Below, piece by piece: positions 18,763 to 27,700 of a DNA stretch of 64,000 bases. This DNA is from Chryseobacterium sp. MYb264 (GTDB lineage: Bacteria > Bacteroidota > Bacteroidia > Flavobacteriales > Weeksellaceae). Numbering within the stretch: the first letter of the stretch is position 1; every line of letters starts with the position of its first letter. The notes under the pieces were generated by a model. It was not told where the DNA came from and made no database searches. It saw only the letters and a list, made by a program, of their open reading frames with translations. The stretch spans positions 3,906,001-3,970,000 of the forward strand of contig NZ_CP142422.1 of NCBI RefSeq assembly GCF_035974275.1. The letters are read 5' to 3'. The position numbers were made by a program, and so were the translations under genes.

Positions 18763-19050
18763 TAAGTAATCTTTATGTAAAAATTTGTAAGAACCACTGC
18801 TCTCCTCAAAGTTTTTCAAATATACAATATTTGATTCATATGGTGTTCCTCCAATATAGATGACATGTTTTTCCTTTTCGGTGGTATTATCTCTTACGAT
18901 TTCATAGCTTCCGTCTTCGCTATAATACTTAGTGAATTTACCTTCTGCTTCTGAATTGAAATTGCCTCCGTAGGTAACGCGCTGTCTCATACTAGACATA
19001 CCATATTGGAATGCAACATCTCCTTTTTCACCATCAATAAATATAGGGTC
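18763..19050 (-). pseudogene. Rhs core fragment upstream of the IS
   Basis: Encodes DPIFIDGEKGDVAFQYG, SMRQRVTYGGNF and GGTPYESNIVYLKNF to KFLHKDYL, where the IS has gone in. It is in register with the fragment at 16675-17295 once the IS and one TAAGTA are removed. At 19050 it stops at GGGTC and is joined to a susD tail instead of the rest of the core. Confidence 0.85.
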
Positions 19051-19097
19051 TGTTTACGATTCCGCAGAAGGAAGTGGAGAATAATCCGAATTTATAA
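19051..19097 (+). pseudogene. Duplicated susD 3' end (copy 3, short)
   Basis: Fifteen codons, reading LFTIPQKEVENNPNL and a stop. Joined to the rhs core fragment at GGGTC|TGTTTACG. Confidence 0.85.
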
Positions 19098-19106
19098 AAT
19101 AAATAA

Positions 19107-19134
19107 AAACGGAAGCTAGTACTAGCTTCCGTTT
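19107..19134. terminator. Perfect 28-base palindrome, likely bidirectional terminator
   Basis: AAACGGAAGCTAGT joined to its exact reverse complement. Placed between a susD tail (+) and rhs sequence (-), as are the other terminators of the array. Confidence 0.6.
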
Positions 19135-19149
19135 AAACTTAATAAAAGA

Positions 19150-19371
19150 TATGTCACTAAGCGGATCATCTATCTGATGCGTCACATGATTCAATCCAGC
19201 AACAACTCCACCAATTGCTACTCCCTGCCAAAAGTTACCACCTGTAAATTCGGAGCTAACACTACCTAAAAGAGCACCAGAAGCAATAACCCCTACTGCA
19301 CTTTTTGCAAAACTACCTGCAACGTCATTAAATACAGATGCTCCATTCGCAAAATCACTGGTAAAGTTTAC
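19150..19371 (-). pseudogene. Rhs linker fragment
   Basis: An open stretch coding VASFAKSAVGV-type hydrophobic sequence, EFTGGNFWQGVAIGGVVAG and LNHVTHQIDDPLSDIS. It matches the linker of the neighbouring rhs fragment at 20215-20400 (ELTGGNFWKGAVIGGVVAG, LNHLMHQIDDPLSDKS) but breaks off before any toxin domain. It is a leftover of another displaced cassette. Confidence 0.8.
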
Positions 19372-19758
19372 TTATTTAGTAATATCTATATCTTCTAAAG
19401 ATTTTTCTTTTATTAAATTTCTGAATTCGTAAATATTAATTTCTTTATTTAAAATATCTTTTTTAATATCATATAAATAATACTTTAGATTTGATTTACT
19501 TATTTCTTGTGGCTTATTACTATAAGTAGTATCTACAGAGAAAGCAACATAGTTATCATTATATTTAAAATCTACTGCGCCACTATCAACGATTAGCTCA
19601 TTATCTTTCATTATCCTATTTTGATTTCCTCCTTCAAAAACAAAAGAATAGTTCGCTGATCCTTCTTCAGTAAAGTCAGATAAGTTATAATTAATAGATA
19701 TTAGAAAACCTATGATTAAAGCTAAAATTATAATTGGTATTAAACTATATTTTTTCAT
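19372..19758 (-). CDS. Membrane-anchored protein, likely immunity
   Basis: A 128-residue protein with an N-terminal membrane anchor or signal (YSLIPIIILALIIGFLISI) and a hydrophilic, probably periplasmic body (EGSANYSFVFEGGNQN...). It begins 5 bases after the end of the Rhs fragment at 19763 and is read with it, the position of an immunity gene. I do not recognise the family. Confidence 0.55.
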   Translation of the reverse strand: MKKYSLIPIIILALIIGFLISINYNLSDFTEEGSANYSFVFEGGNQNRIMKDNELIVDSGAVDFKYNDNYVAFSVDTTYSNKPQEISKSNLKYYLYDIKKDILNKEINIYEFRNLIKEKSLEDIDITK

Positions 19759-19762
19759 ATTA

Positions 19763-21005
19763 TTAAGGGTACATTCTTGTTGGTTGAGCTTTGGGAGGAC
19801 TTATTGTGTTTATTCCTTTAAAATTTATTTGATATTCAGAGCCTTCGCCAGCGACCCACCTTCCTATTGAATTAGCAACATTTCTAAAAGTATGATCAAA
19901 ATAATTTCCATGCTGTTCAAAATTATAGGTATCTGAAAAAATACTCACCTGATTATTTCCCAAATACTTTACGGTAATTTGCCCTAATACCCTCCCTTCT
20001 GCAGATTTTGTCAAAGTTTGTATTGGATAGGTTTTTCCTTTTATCCATTTAGATGTGTCAACAAAATCTAAATCTATTTTACTAGCATCCAATGTTATTG
20101 CTTGCCCTTTTCCCTCTCTATACCAATTATTCGCTTCATTTAAACTTATCTTACCATCTCCATTTAAATCCCAAGGATCTTTTTGTTGTTGGGGTGTTTG
20201 TGTAGATTTGTCACTAAGCGGATCATCTATCTGATGCATCAAATGATTCAATCCAGCTACAACTCCGCCAATAACAGCTCCTTTCCAGAAGTTTCCTCCT
20301 GTAAGTTCTGAACCAATTCCTCCCAAAATAGCGCCAGAAGAAATAATACCAACTGTGCTATTTGCAAATTTCCCAGCAACAGAACTAAAAGCAACAGCCC
20401 CAATACTTCCTAAAAATCCTGAAACAAAAGCACTTCCGAAGTTTTCTCCTTGCATTAAAGACATTACTCCTTGTGCTAAAGCATGTGCCGTACCTTGAGC
20501 AAAAATTGTACCTAATTTACCAATCTCTGTGGCAAGCTGTGTGGCAGTACCTGCTGAGGTGACAAAAACACTTCCTATGCCGTATGTTACAGCTGCAGAC
20601 GCAGCTCCAAATAATGTTGATTTTAAGAATGAACCTAAATTCCAATCTTTACCCGTAATTGATGTCATTACTGTATAGCTGAAGGAAGCTACCATAGCTC
20701 CAATAATTACCGCTGATAATAATGCCGATTCTACAATAAACTCCCCACTCGGGTCATTAAACATCAGAGGGTTATTCATTACATAACCATACTTATTGTA
20801 ATTCTGAGTATTGTTGGGGTCTTGTATATTTTCATCTGCATTTAAGAACCTTCTCAGCAAAGGATCATACAATCTTCCATTCATGTGGATAATACCTATT
20901 TCGGCAAAATGTTCATGGCTGATATATCCTCTTTCTAATAATAACGAAGCATTATCGATAGTATTTTTATCTGTAATAATTGCTCCGCTTGCGAGCTGAA
21001 GATGA
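19763..21005 (-). pseudogene. Displaced Rhs C-terminal cassette with EF-hand-like unknown toxin domain
   Basis: The Rhs core end (MNGRLYDPLLRRFLNADEN, NPLMFNDPSGEF) and a long glycine/alanine-rich hydrophobic linker lead into a variable domain. That begins DPWDLNGDGKISLNEANNWY, an EF-hand-like calcium loop (DLNGDGKISLNE), and continues to VAGEGSEYQINFKGINTI and the stop. No catalytic motif I know is visible, so the activity is open. Upstream it is separated from the rest of its core by a frame-breaking insertion at 21006-21070. Confidence 0.75.
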
Positions 21006-21070
21006 CATTTTCCGAAGCTTATTTCTCCATGCTGAAAGTCCACAGGACTTTCGCCACATTATCCACAAAT
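21006..21070. repeat. Palindromic sequence inserted in rhs core
   Basis: At the point where the intact core codes GNFTHLQIGN, this copy has some 65 different bases, including the perfect hairpin GAAAGTCC-ACA-GGACTTTC (21034-21052). Reading frames on the two sides differ, so it breaks the gene. A small palindromic element is the simplest reading. Confidence 0.6.
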
Positions 21071-21419
21071 CCCAAGCATCAAAATGTCTTTGCTCTAATT
21101 TATTTCCTGCTTCATCACTAATGGCTAAAATACTACCTAAATAGTCTTTATATAAAAATTTGTAAGAACCACTGCTCTCTGTAAAGTTTTTTAAGTAGAC
21201 AATATTTGATTCATATGGGGTTCCTCCAATATAAATCACATGCTTTTCTTTTCCGGTTATATTATCTTTAACGACTTCATAGCTCCCATCTTCACTATAA
21301 AATTTGGTGAATTTGCCTTCTCCATCTGTACTGAAATTACCTCCGTATGTTACTCTTTGACGCATTGGGGTTAGTCCGTATCGGAAAGCAACATCTCCTT
21401 TTTCACCATCAATAAATAT
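21071..21419 (-). pseudogene. Rhs core fragment
   Basis: Encodes IFIDGEKGDVAFRYGL, MRQRVTYGGNFSTDGEGKF, GGTPYESNIVYLKNF and EAGNKLEQRHFDAW, close to the intact core at 23630-23960. Continuous with the remnant at 21420. Confidence 0.85.
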
Positions 21420-21551
21420 AGGGTCATTGTTTCGTGATCTATAATGCTTTGGATTAAAGTATTACTATAATTTTGTGTTCCCAGCGAGTTCAAAGTTATT
21501 TCTGATGTATGATAAATCTTGGATTATCAATCCAATTATAAGTCATCACGG
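21420..21551 (-). pseudogene. Rhs core remnant with one-base deletion
   Basis: Nearly the same sequence as 14640-14759, including the lost A before NNDP and the same junction to a susD tail (TCACGGCC then GATGGAACGG). It shows that two array boundaries descend from one event. Confidence 0.8.
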
Positions 21552-21691
21552 CCGATGGAACGGTAAAAACTGTAGCCGGAAGAGGGCACACGATATATGC
21601 TTTTCCTGATCAGTCTTCTTTTGCTCCGAATAGCAGGTATTATTTGTTTACGATTCCGCAGAAGGAAGTGGAGAATAATCCGAATTTATAG
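21552..21691 (+). pseudogene. Duplicated susD 3' end (copy 4)
   Basis: Codes DGTVKTVAGRGHTIYAFPD and on to ENNPNL and a stop; closest to the copy at 14760, not to the complete susD. Confidence 0.88.
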
Positions 21692-21715
21692 TATTAGTTT
21701 TTTAATTTCTTAAAA

Positions 21716-21751
21716 GGGAAGCCATCGTTTTTTTTGCGGTGGCTTTTTTTT
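21716..21751 (+). terminator. Terminator after susD tail copy 4
   Basis: GAAGCCATCG, a T8 loop, GCGGTGGCTT and a T-run. A related piece (GTCGTTTTTTGCGGTGGCTTTTTTTA) lies at 30904-30930. Confidence 0.7.
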
Positions 21752-21758
21752 AGTAGGA

Positions 21759-21799
21759 CAAAAAAAGAGACTGCCCTAAAATTTTGGACAGCCTCTTTA
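21759..21799 (-). terminator. Terminator of the rhs operon
   Basis: On the minus strand AAAGAGGCTGTCC and GGGCAGTCTCTTT form a stem around AAAATTTTA, followed by a T-run; 16 bases after the immunity candidate. Confidence 0.85.
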
Positions 21800-21814
21800 T
21801 GTAAAACATATAAA

Positions 21815-22342
21815 TTATGTTTTGTAAAAGTCATCTGGAATAACCTCACTTAAGCTCAAGTGTTCAAAATGCTCATTCTGAAAAAAATGTTCAATTGACA
21901 TAAGCCTATCTAAGTCTTTCCATAAGATCATTCTTCCCAAAACTCGTGAATAATATCTGGCAATATTTAATCTTAACTTTTCAATACCTAAGTGATAATT
22001 TTCATTATCAGAGTTAAGCAAGCTATTAAAATCATACAAAAGCTTATAACAATAAAGAATATCATCTTCTCTATAATATAAAGTCTTAGAAAAGATTGCT
22101 CTTAATCTATTAGTCCAAAGTTTTTCTTCAGGAAAAAAACTAAAGTTATTAAAATCTATTTCAGGCAATTTAAAACTATTTAAAACGTATTGGGCTACTG
22201 AAGAAGGTGCAGGAATATTTTTAAAGTAATCTTGAAACTCTTTCCAATTCGTCCATTTACTTCTGTCTAATGAAAGATCAATTAATCTTAAATAAGCATA
22301 TAAAAATAATAACTGATTATATTTTATTTTAATATTTTTCAT
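21815..22342 (-). CDS. Candidate immunity protein for the full-length Rhs toxin
   Basis: A 175-residue, mostly helical protein without signal peptide (LLFLYAYLRLIDLSLDRSKW..., LYYREDDILYCYKLLYDF). It follows the rhs reading frame by 9 bases and is closed by a terminator, so it is the last gene of the rhs operon. No family is recognised. Its role as antitoxin to the C-terminal domain of the Rhs protein is inferred from position. Confidence 0.6.
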   Translation of the reverse strand: MKNIKIKYNQLLFLYAYLRLIDLSLDRSKWTNWKEFQDYFKNIPAPSSVAQYVLNSFKLPEIDFNNFSFFPEEKLWTNRLRAIFSKTLYYREDDILYCYKLLYDFNSLLNSDNENYHLGIEKLRLNIARYYSRVLGRMILWKDLDRLMSIEHFFQNEHFEHLSLSEVIPDDFYKT

Positions 22343-22351
22343 TTTTTTTAT

Positions 22352-24757
22352 TTAAAATCCTAACCAATTCCATCTAACAAATTTAGGATCGGTTCCTTTT
22401 AGATCAAAAGGCTTTAGCCCTTCCGTATAAATTCTTCCAACATTTCCATTACCTCCTTTTAGGTAAGTTGGTGGTACTCCTAATTGGCTTTTAGGAGCGT
22501 AAAATTCAATATATGATCCTTTATTGAACTGACCAAAATCCGCTTTACTAGCATTTACAAAAGGAGCTACTTCTACATCTACTCCAAATGGTTCACCTCT
22601 CGAAGGGTTAAGAAATCCACTTTTCTTAATTAATTTTAGATTTTTATAAGAGGTGTGATGGCGTACTAATATTTCTTCTTGCGGTATTTTAGCAAGATTT
22701 TGATCTGCTTTATAAATAGAAGCTCCTGCTTGCTCACCTTCAAGACTAGTTCCTATCTGAATTTCACCGTCCATTTTTTCTACATTTAAAACTCCTACCT
22801 TTCCAGATGAACTAACTTTTGGTGTTGTTCCAACAGTAGTTGTTTTTGGAGAATTATTAAATGCCCATGGGCTTCTTCCTTCTGCAATTGAATTTCCTGT
22901 CCAAATATTTCCCTTAGCACTTATGTCTGAAGCTTTGATATTGGTGGATATTTGCTTAACGGCTCCTGCAGCTCCCCCAAGAATTGCACCACTAATCAAA
23001 CCTGTTGTGGCGCCCATTAATGCACCTTCTGCAATATTTTCCCCAAATAATCCAGCGGTCATTGCACCAGAGACGGCACCACCAGCCGCACCACCGACTC
23101 CACCAGCTATTACTCCACCTAAAAAGCCGCCTGTTACGTTGCTGGCAGCCAAAGCGGCGGCACCTGCTTCGGCAGCAATTCCACCACTGATGGCTCCAAT
23201 TGCAGCACCTGCAGCAATTTGGGTCCAAGTACCTTTCCAATTCCATTTTGTAGGATCCCAAGAACCATTATTAGCTTTAACCCCTGTAACATAAGCTCCA
23301 ATTACGGCTCCTACAATTATCCATACAAACTCCCCATTGGGGTCAGCATATATTAACGGATTATTCATCACATACCCATATTTATTATATATCTGGGTAT
23401 TGAATGGATCCTGTATATTCTCATCAGCACTTAAGAATCTTCTTAATAATGGATCATATAGCCTTCCGTTCATGTGGATGATTCCTACTTCTCCGAAGTG
23501 TTCATGGCTGGTGTAGCCCCTGTCTATAATGAGATCCTTTGACAGGCTCAGCATGACATCTTTATCGGTAATGATTGCTCCGTTTCCTATTTGAAGATGA
23601 GTAAAATTACCCCATGCATCAAAATGCCTTTGTTCTAATTTATTTCCTGCTTCATCACTAATAGCGAGAAGAGTTCCTAGATAATCTTTATGTAAAAATT
23701 TATAAGAACCGTTATTCTCATTAAAGCTTTTCAAATATACAATATTGCTTTCATAAGGCGTACCACCAATATAGATAATATGTTTCTCTTGGCCAGTCGT
23801 ATTGTCTTTTACGACTTCAAAGCTTCCGTCTTCGCTATAGAATTTAGTGAATTTGCCTTCTCCATCTGTACTGAAATTACCTCCGTATGTTACTCTTTGA
23901 CGCATTGAGGTCAGTCCGTATTGAAAAGCAACATCTCCTTTTTCACCATCAATAAATACGGGATCGTTGTTTTCATTATAAACAATGCTTTGTATTAAAT
24001 CATTATTATAATTTTGAGTTCCTACTGTATTTAAAGTCATGCCCGTTGGCTGGTAGATCTTAGAAGAATTTTCATACTTCATTGTTCCCACTTGGTCATT
24101 CTGAATAATTCTTCCTTTTATATCATAGATATTTCTATTGCCGGAAGGTTTGATCCCAGTTACAGGATTGGTCCAGTTTATTAACCTATTATTATCATCA
24201 TAATCAAAAGACTCAACAATATTAAAATCTCCTCCTGTTGTTCTGCTTTTTAATTCATTTTTAATTGCATCAAACGAATAAGACAATTGAAGAATTGATG
24301 GCTTTACCTGTGATGAATGATTAACATTTGTTAAATAACCATTGGTATCATAAATATTGTTTATTTCTGTTGCTCCCAGCTTTGCTTTGAGTACCGCTCC
24401 TTTAGCGTCGGTTTCTTTTAACTCCCACAGAATTTTCCCAGAATTTTTATCTTTTACTTGATACAGTTCGCCATTCCAGGGACTATATAAGTTTTCTATC
24501 TGTACTTTAGTTAAAGTTCCCGCAGAATAAAGCTGCTTTTCATAAGAAATTATCCTTGCTTTATCATCGTATGCTGTTCCTTTTTGTATAAAATATTTAC
24601 CATTACTATTTTCAGATGAAGATAATATTCTTCCCTGAGAATCGTATACTACATTAGAACCATAAGATTTGCCATTTGAAGTTCCAGATCTTGAAACAAC
24701 TCTGCCTAAATTGTCATAACTATAAGATAGGGTTTTGTTTGTAGAATTTCCCCCCAT
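22352..24757 (-). CDS. Rhs protein, C-terminal part with toxin domain (frame split from N-terminal part)
   Basis: Continues the protein at 24720-29189 after a one-base frame change. It holds Rhs/YD repeats (SYSYDNLGRVVSRSG, VYDSQGRILSSS), the conserved core end (DYLGTLLAISDEAGNKLEQ, GRLYDPLLRRFLSADENIQD, NKYGYVMNNPLIYADPNGEF) and a glycine/alanine-rich hydrophobic linker (about 505-590). The C-terminal domain of about 150 residues contains EEILVRHHTSYKNLKLIKKS and FLNPSRGEPFGVDVEVAPF. This pattern recalls HYD1-like ADP-ribosyltransferases (HxT, a following helix, SG.L.PS), but the match is loose. The listed ATG at 24757 is internal. Removing one G from the G6 run joins both parts into one frame of 2278 residues. 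Confidence 0.85.
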   Translation of the reverse strand: MGGNSTNKTLSYSYDNLGRVVSRSGTSNGKSYGSNVVYDSQGRILSSSENSNGKYFIQKGTAYDDKARIISYEKQLYSAGTLTKVQIENLYSPWNGELYQVKDKNSGKILWELKETDAKGAVLKAKLGATEINNIYDTNGYLTNVNHSSQVKPSILQLSYSFDAIKNELKSRTTGGDFNIVESFDYDDNNRLINWTNPVTGIKPSGNRNIYDIKGRIIQNDQVGTMKYENSSKIYQPTGMTLNTVGTQNYNNDLIQSIVYNENNDPVFIDGEKGDVAFQYGLTSMRQRVTYGGNFSTDGEGKFTKFYSEDGSFEVVKDNTTGQEKHIIYIGGTPYESNIVYLKSFNENNGSYKFLHKDYLGTLLAISDEAGNKLEQRHFDAWGNFTHLQIGNGAIITDKDVMLSLSKDLIIDRGYTSHEHFGEVGIIHMNGRLYDPLLRRFLSADENIQDPFNTQIYNKYGYVMNNPLIYADPNGEFVWIIVGAVIGAYVTGVKANNGSWDPTKWNWKGTWTQIAAGAAIGAISGGIAAEAGAAALAASNVTGGFLGGVIAGGVGGAAGGAVSGAMTAGLFGENIAEGALMGATTGLISGAILGGAAGAVKQISTNIKASDISAKGNIWTGNSIAEGRSPWAFNNSPKTTTVGTTPKVSSSGKVGVLNVEKMDGEIQIGTSLEGEQAGASIYKADQNLAKIPQEEILVRHHTSYKNLKLIKKSGFLNPSRGEPFGVDVEVAPFVNASKADFGQFNKGSYIEFYAPKSQLGVPPTYLKGGNGNVGRIYTEGLKPFDLKGTDPKFVRWNWLGF
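23531..23560. repeat. Short dispersed repeat inside rhs coding sequence
   Basis: The minus strand reads GTCATGCTGAGCCTGTCAAA, an example of the short intergenic repeat also at 8441. It codes DVMLSLSKDL, where the other rhs copies have shorter, different residues (DKNIINNSSLL), so it sits in frame in the gene. Confidence 0.6.
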
Positions 24758-27700
24758 CTGTCGTTGAAAACTCTTTTTGGGATATAAGCTGTCCTAATGT
24801 ATTATATGTATACTCTTTAGTTCCTTTAGGGCTAATTATTTTCTTAGGTTGTCCAAAGGAATCATATTCATATTTATATAGCCCATTAGAAGGATCATTA
24901 AATTCTGATTTTCTTCCCCAAGAATCATATTTGGTAGTAACAATATTCTCTTCATATTTTGCCTGAATTTGCTCTCCTGTTGCGTTATATTTGAACTGTA
25001 TTGTTCCTCCTTTGTCAGTTGAAGCAATAGTATTTCCAAGAGCATCTGTGGTCTGAGATGTTGTTCTTGCATACCCATTTAGTTCTTGTACGCTTGTGGT
25101 TAAACCTGTTGTAGAAGTTTTTATTTGCTTACCTGTAAATATTGTGGATGTTACCTGTGTAGGAAATACCGTATCATTATACGTAAAGGTATTCCACTGG
25201 CTGGCACTTTGACCTTCAAAATAAGGTTCTGATTCTTTTAGTTTTCGTCCTAATACATCATATGTTGTTTCTTTTGAAACAAATTGTCCTTGCCCAAAAT
25301 TTTTAGTAGAGATTTTATAATTTTGTCCAAGCTTATTGATGTATTTTTTAGAAATGTTTCCATCAGGATTATATTGCGTAACTGTAATATTTGCATTGTC
25401 ATCTCTATGATACTGATAGGTTGTTGTTCCTCCTATATTAGTTTTCGAAGAAAAAAGTTTACCCCATCCATCATATGTATTATTTACAGTGTTAGCTATA
25501 GGATCTGTCTGTTTAATAATTTGTCCTAAAGCATTGTATTCAATCTGTGTAATTAGATTTAAATTATCAATTTGCTTTATTGCGAATCTACCTTGAGTTT
25601 CGTATTCAGCTTTTGTAGTTTGGGTTTGTCCATCAATACTGTTACTAATCACTTTCTGAGTGATATTTCCGAAAATATCATAATTATAAGTTTCCATAAG
25701 AAAACCTGTATTATCTCTGTTCCATGTTTTCAGAGTTTTTAACAGATTATTCTCATAATTATACTCTTCTTTAGTAGATTTAGTATCTCCATAGGCTTGG
25801 GTGATATTAGTTGTAGATTGAAGGCGACCAATAAAATAATTACTACCAATTCCTGAAGGATTATGGGAATATTCAAAGGTTCGGGTTTGAATACCATAAC
25901 CACTATTGGTATTAATTATACTTTGTGCAGGGAAATAATATTGTCCATAGGTTATATTTTCGTTTGTGATGACGTTAGTTAAAAAGTCTTTTATTTTGGT
26001 ACTTTTAGGAATAGTTGCTGTTATAATTTTAGACTTATCAGAATTTATAATGTCGGTAGTAACTTGCCCATTAACAATTTTGTCAATTTGATAAATTGTA
26101 GATTTGAAACTTAAAAGTTCAGAATTATTTTCAGAAATATCTGTTGGGAAAACTTTAGATTCGTCATGGGTTCTGATGCTCCATTCTTTTATAGGCATAT
26201 TTTCTTGTGATGGATCTACCTCTGTTCCTGACCAAATCTGAGTATTCTCAAATCCTTCTGCATATAATGAGGAACGAGCAATTTGACGAAATCCTAATCC
26301 TCCTTTTCCTTTTAAGTGAGCTATTAAACCTCTATATCGAAAATCTTGTTTTAAACCAGAGCTCTTTAGTTGAGAAACAGCAAATGTTTGTCCTACTCGA
26401 TTAAATTCAATGTAAGGGTAATGTTCTTTTTTTGTAGGCAAATAAAAAGTAGGATTTATTAATGGGTCTAGCTCTTTGTATTCTATTTCTGTTTTTAGAC
26501 CTCCTTGATTAATTGCATTTATACGTGCTTCTTTAGAAATGTCATAAAAGCTTATCTTCTTTACTCTATCACCTGGTGAACTTCTGTCAGCAAAAGGAGC
26601 AACAAGAATAAGCTGATGTAATGATTTATTAATCCTAAAGCTACCTAAAAGTTCCTGAAAATCAAATCTCATTCTTTGATTAAAATTACTCGTAGGCTCA
26701 TTTATAAACCCATTACTATCATTTAGAGGCCCTTCATTAAAGGAATAACGAATATCATTGTTGAATTTATTTTCTCCGGAAGATATTTTAATATCAATAG
26801 TGTTGTAATAGTAAATATTCCGGATTGTAGGAGAGTTATTCATCTTAACTCTCTCCTTTCTGAAATTGAAGGTAACAAAGTCGCTTTTTCCGTCCTTATT
26901 TAGATCATATGTTTGATGGCTAGTTCTCTCAAGAGTAGCCGTACCATCGCTATTAGAATTGAAATAAGGTTCTTGACGATATAATGCAAAGTTAGCTTTA
27001 AACTCTTCAATAAATGATTTTCCTGTTGACTGATATAGATACCAATCAGAGGTAGTTCCGGCTGAAGGAACTAGTAAATCACTTCTTCCATCTCCATTAA
27101 AGTCACCTACAACTGCTCCTTTTGATATCCCTTTGATTGAATTATCATTTAAATAAAAACCTCTTTCTATATTTGAAAATAAATTATTAGAATCTTTGTA
27201 GAATTGTATTATAAATGGACGGTTTCCTGAATCGAATCTTAATAAATCAGTTTTTCCATCTCCATCAAAATCTCCAATTTTATATGTTTCAAAAATATCT
27301 GTATTATAAGGATAAAAAGACATTTGCGAATACGATTGCGCTTCGCTAACGGTATTATCCATATTAATAACAAGATACCTTTTCTTATTACTGAACGTTT
27401 CATCAAATTCAGGTATACCTATTGGTCCGTGAGGATCTTGTGGCTTTAGAATTTTTATATGTTCATCATCATTTAAACCTAAAAGCAATTCAGAAAGTCC
27501 ATCACCATCTAAATCCATTTCAGTAAGTTTAAGAGGTGTTGTTTTTACACTATAGCCACCTTCTAACGGATCTAAATCTGGTGTTGTATTATCATAAATA
27601 GAATTAGGAATAACTTTAGTATACTGGTATTCGAGTTGATTGTTGTCACCTATAGAATATACAAATAACTGGATATCCTTTTTGCCAGAAGTAGTATTGG

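Noticed and set aside
22923..23294. Alanine/proline-rich plus-strand frame of 123 codons
   Set aside because: It is the antisense of the glycine/alanine-rich linker of the Rhs protein.
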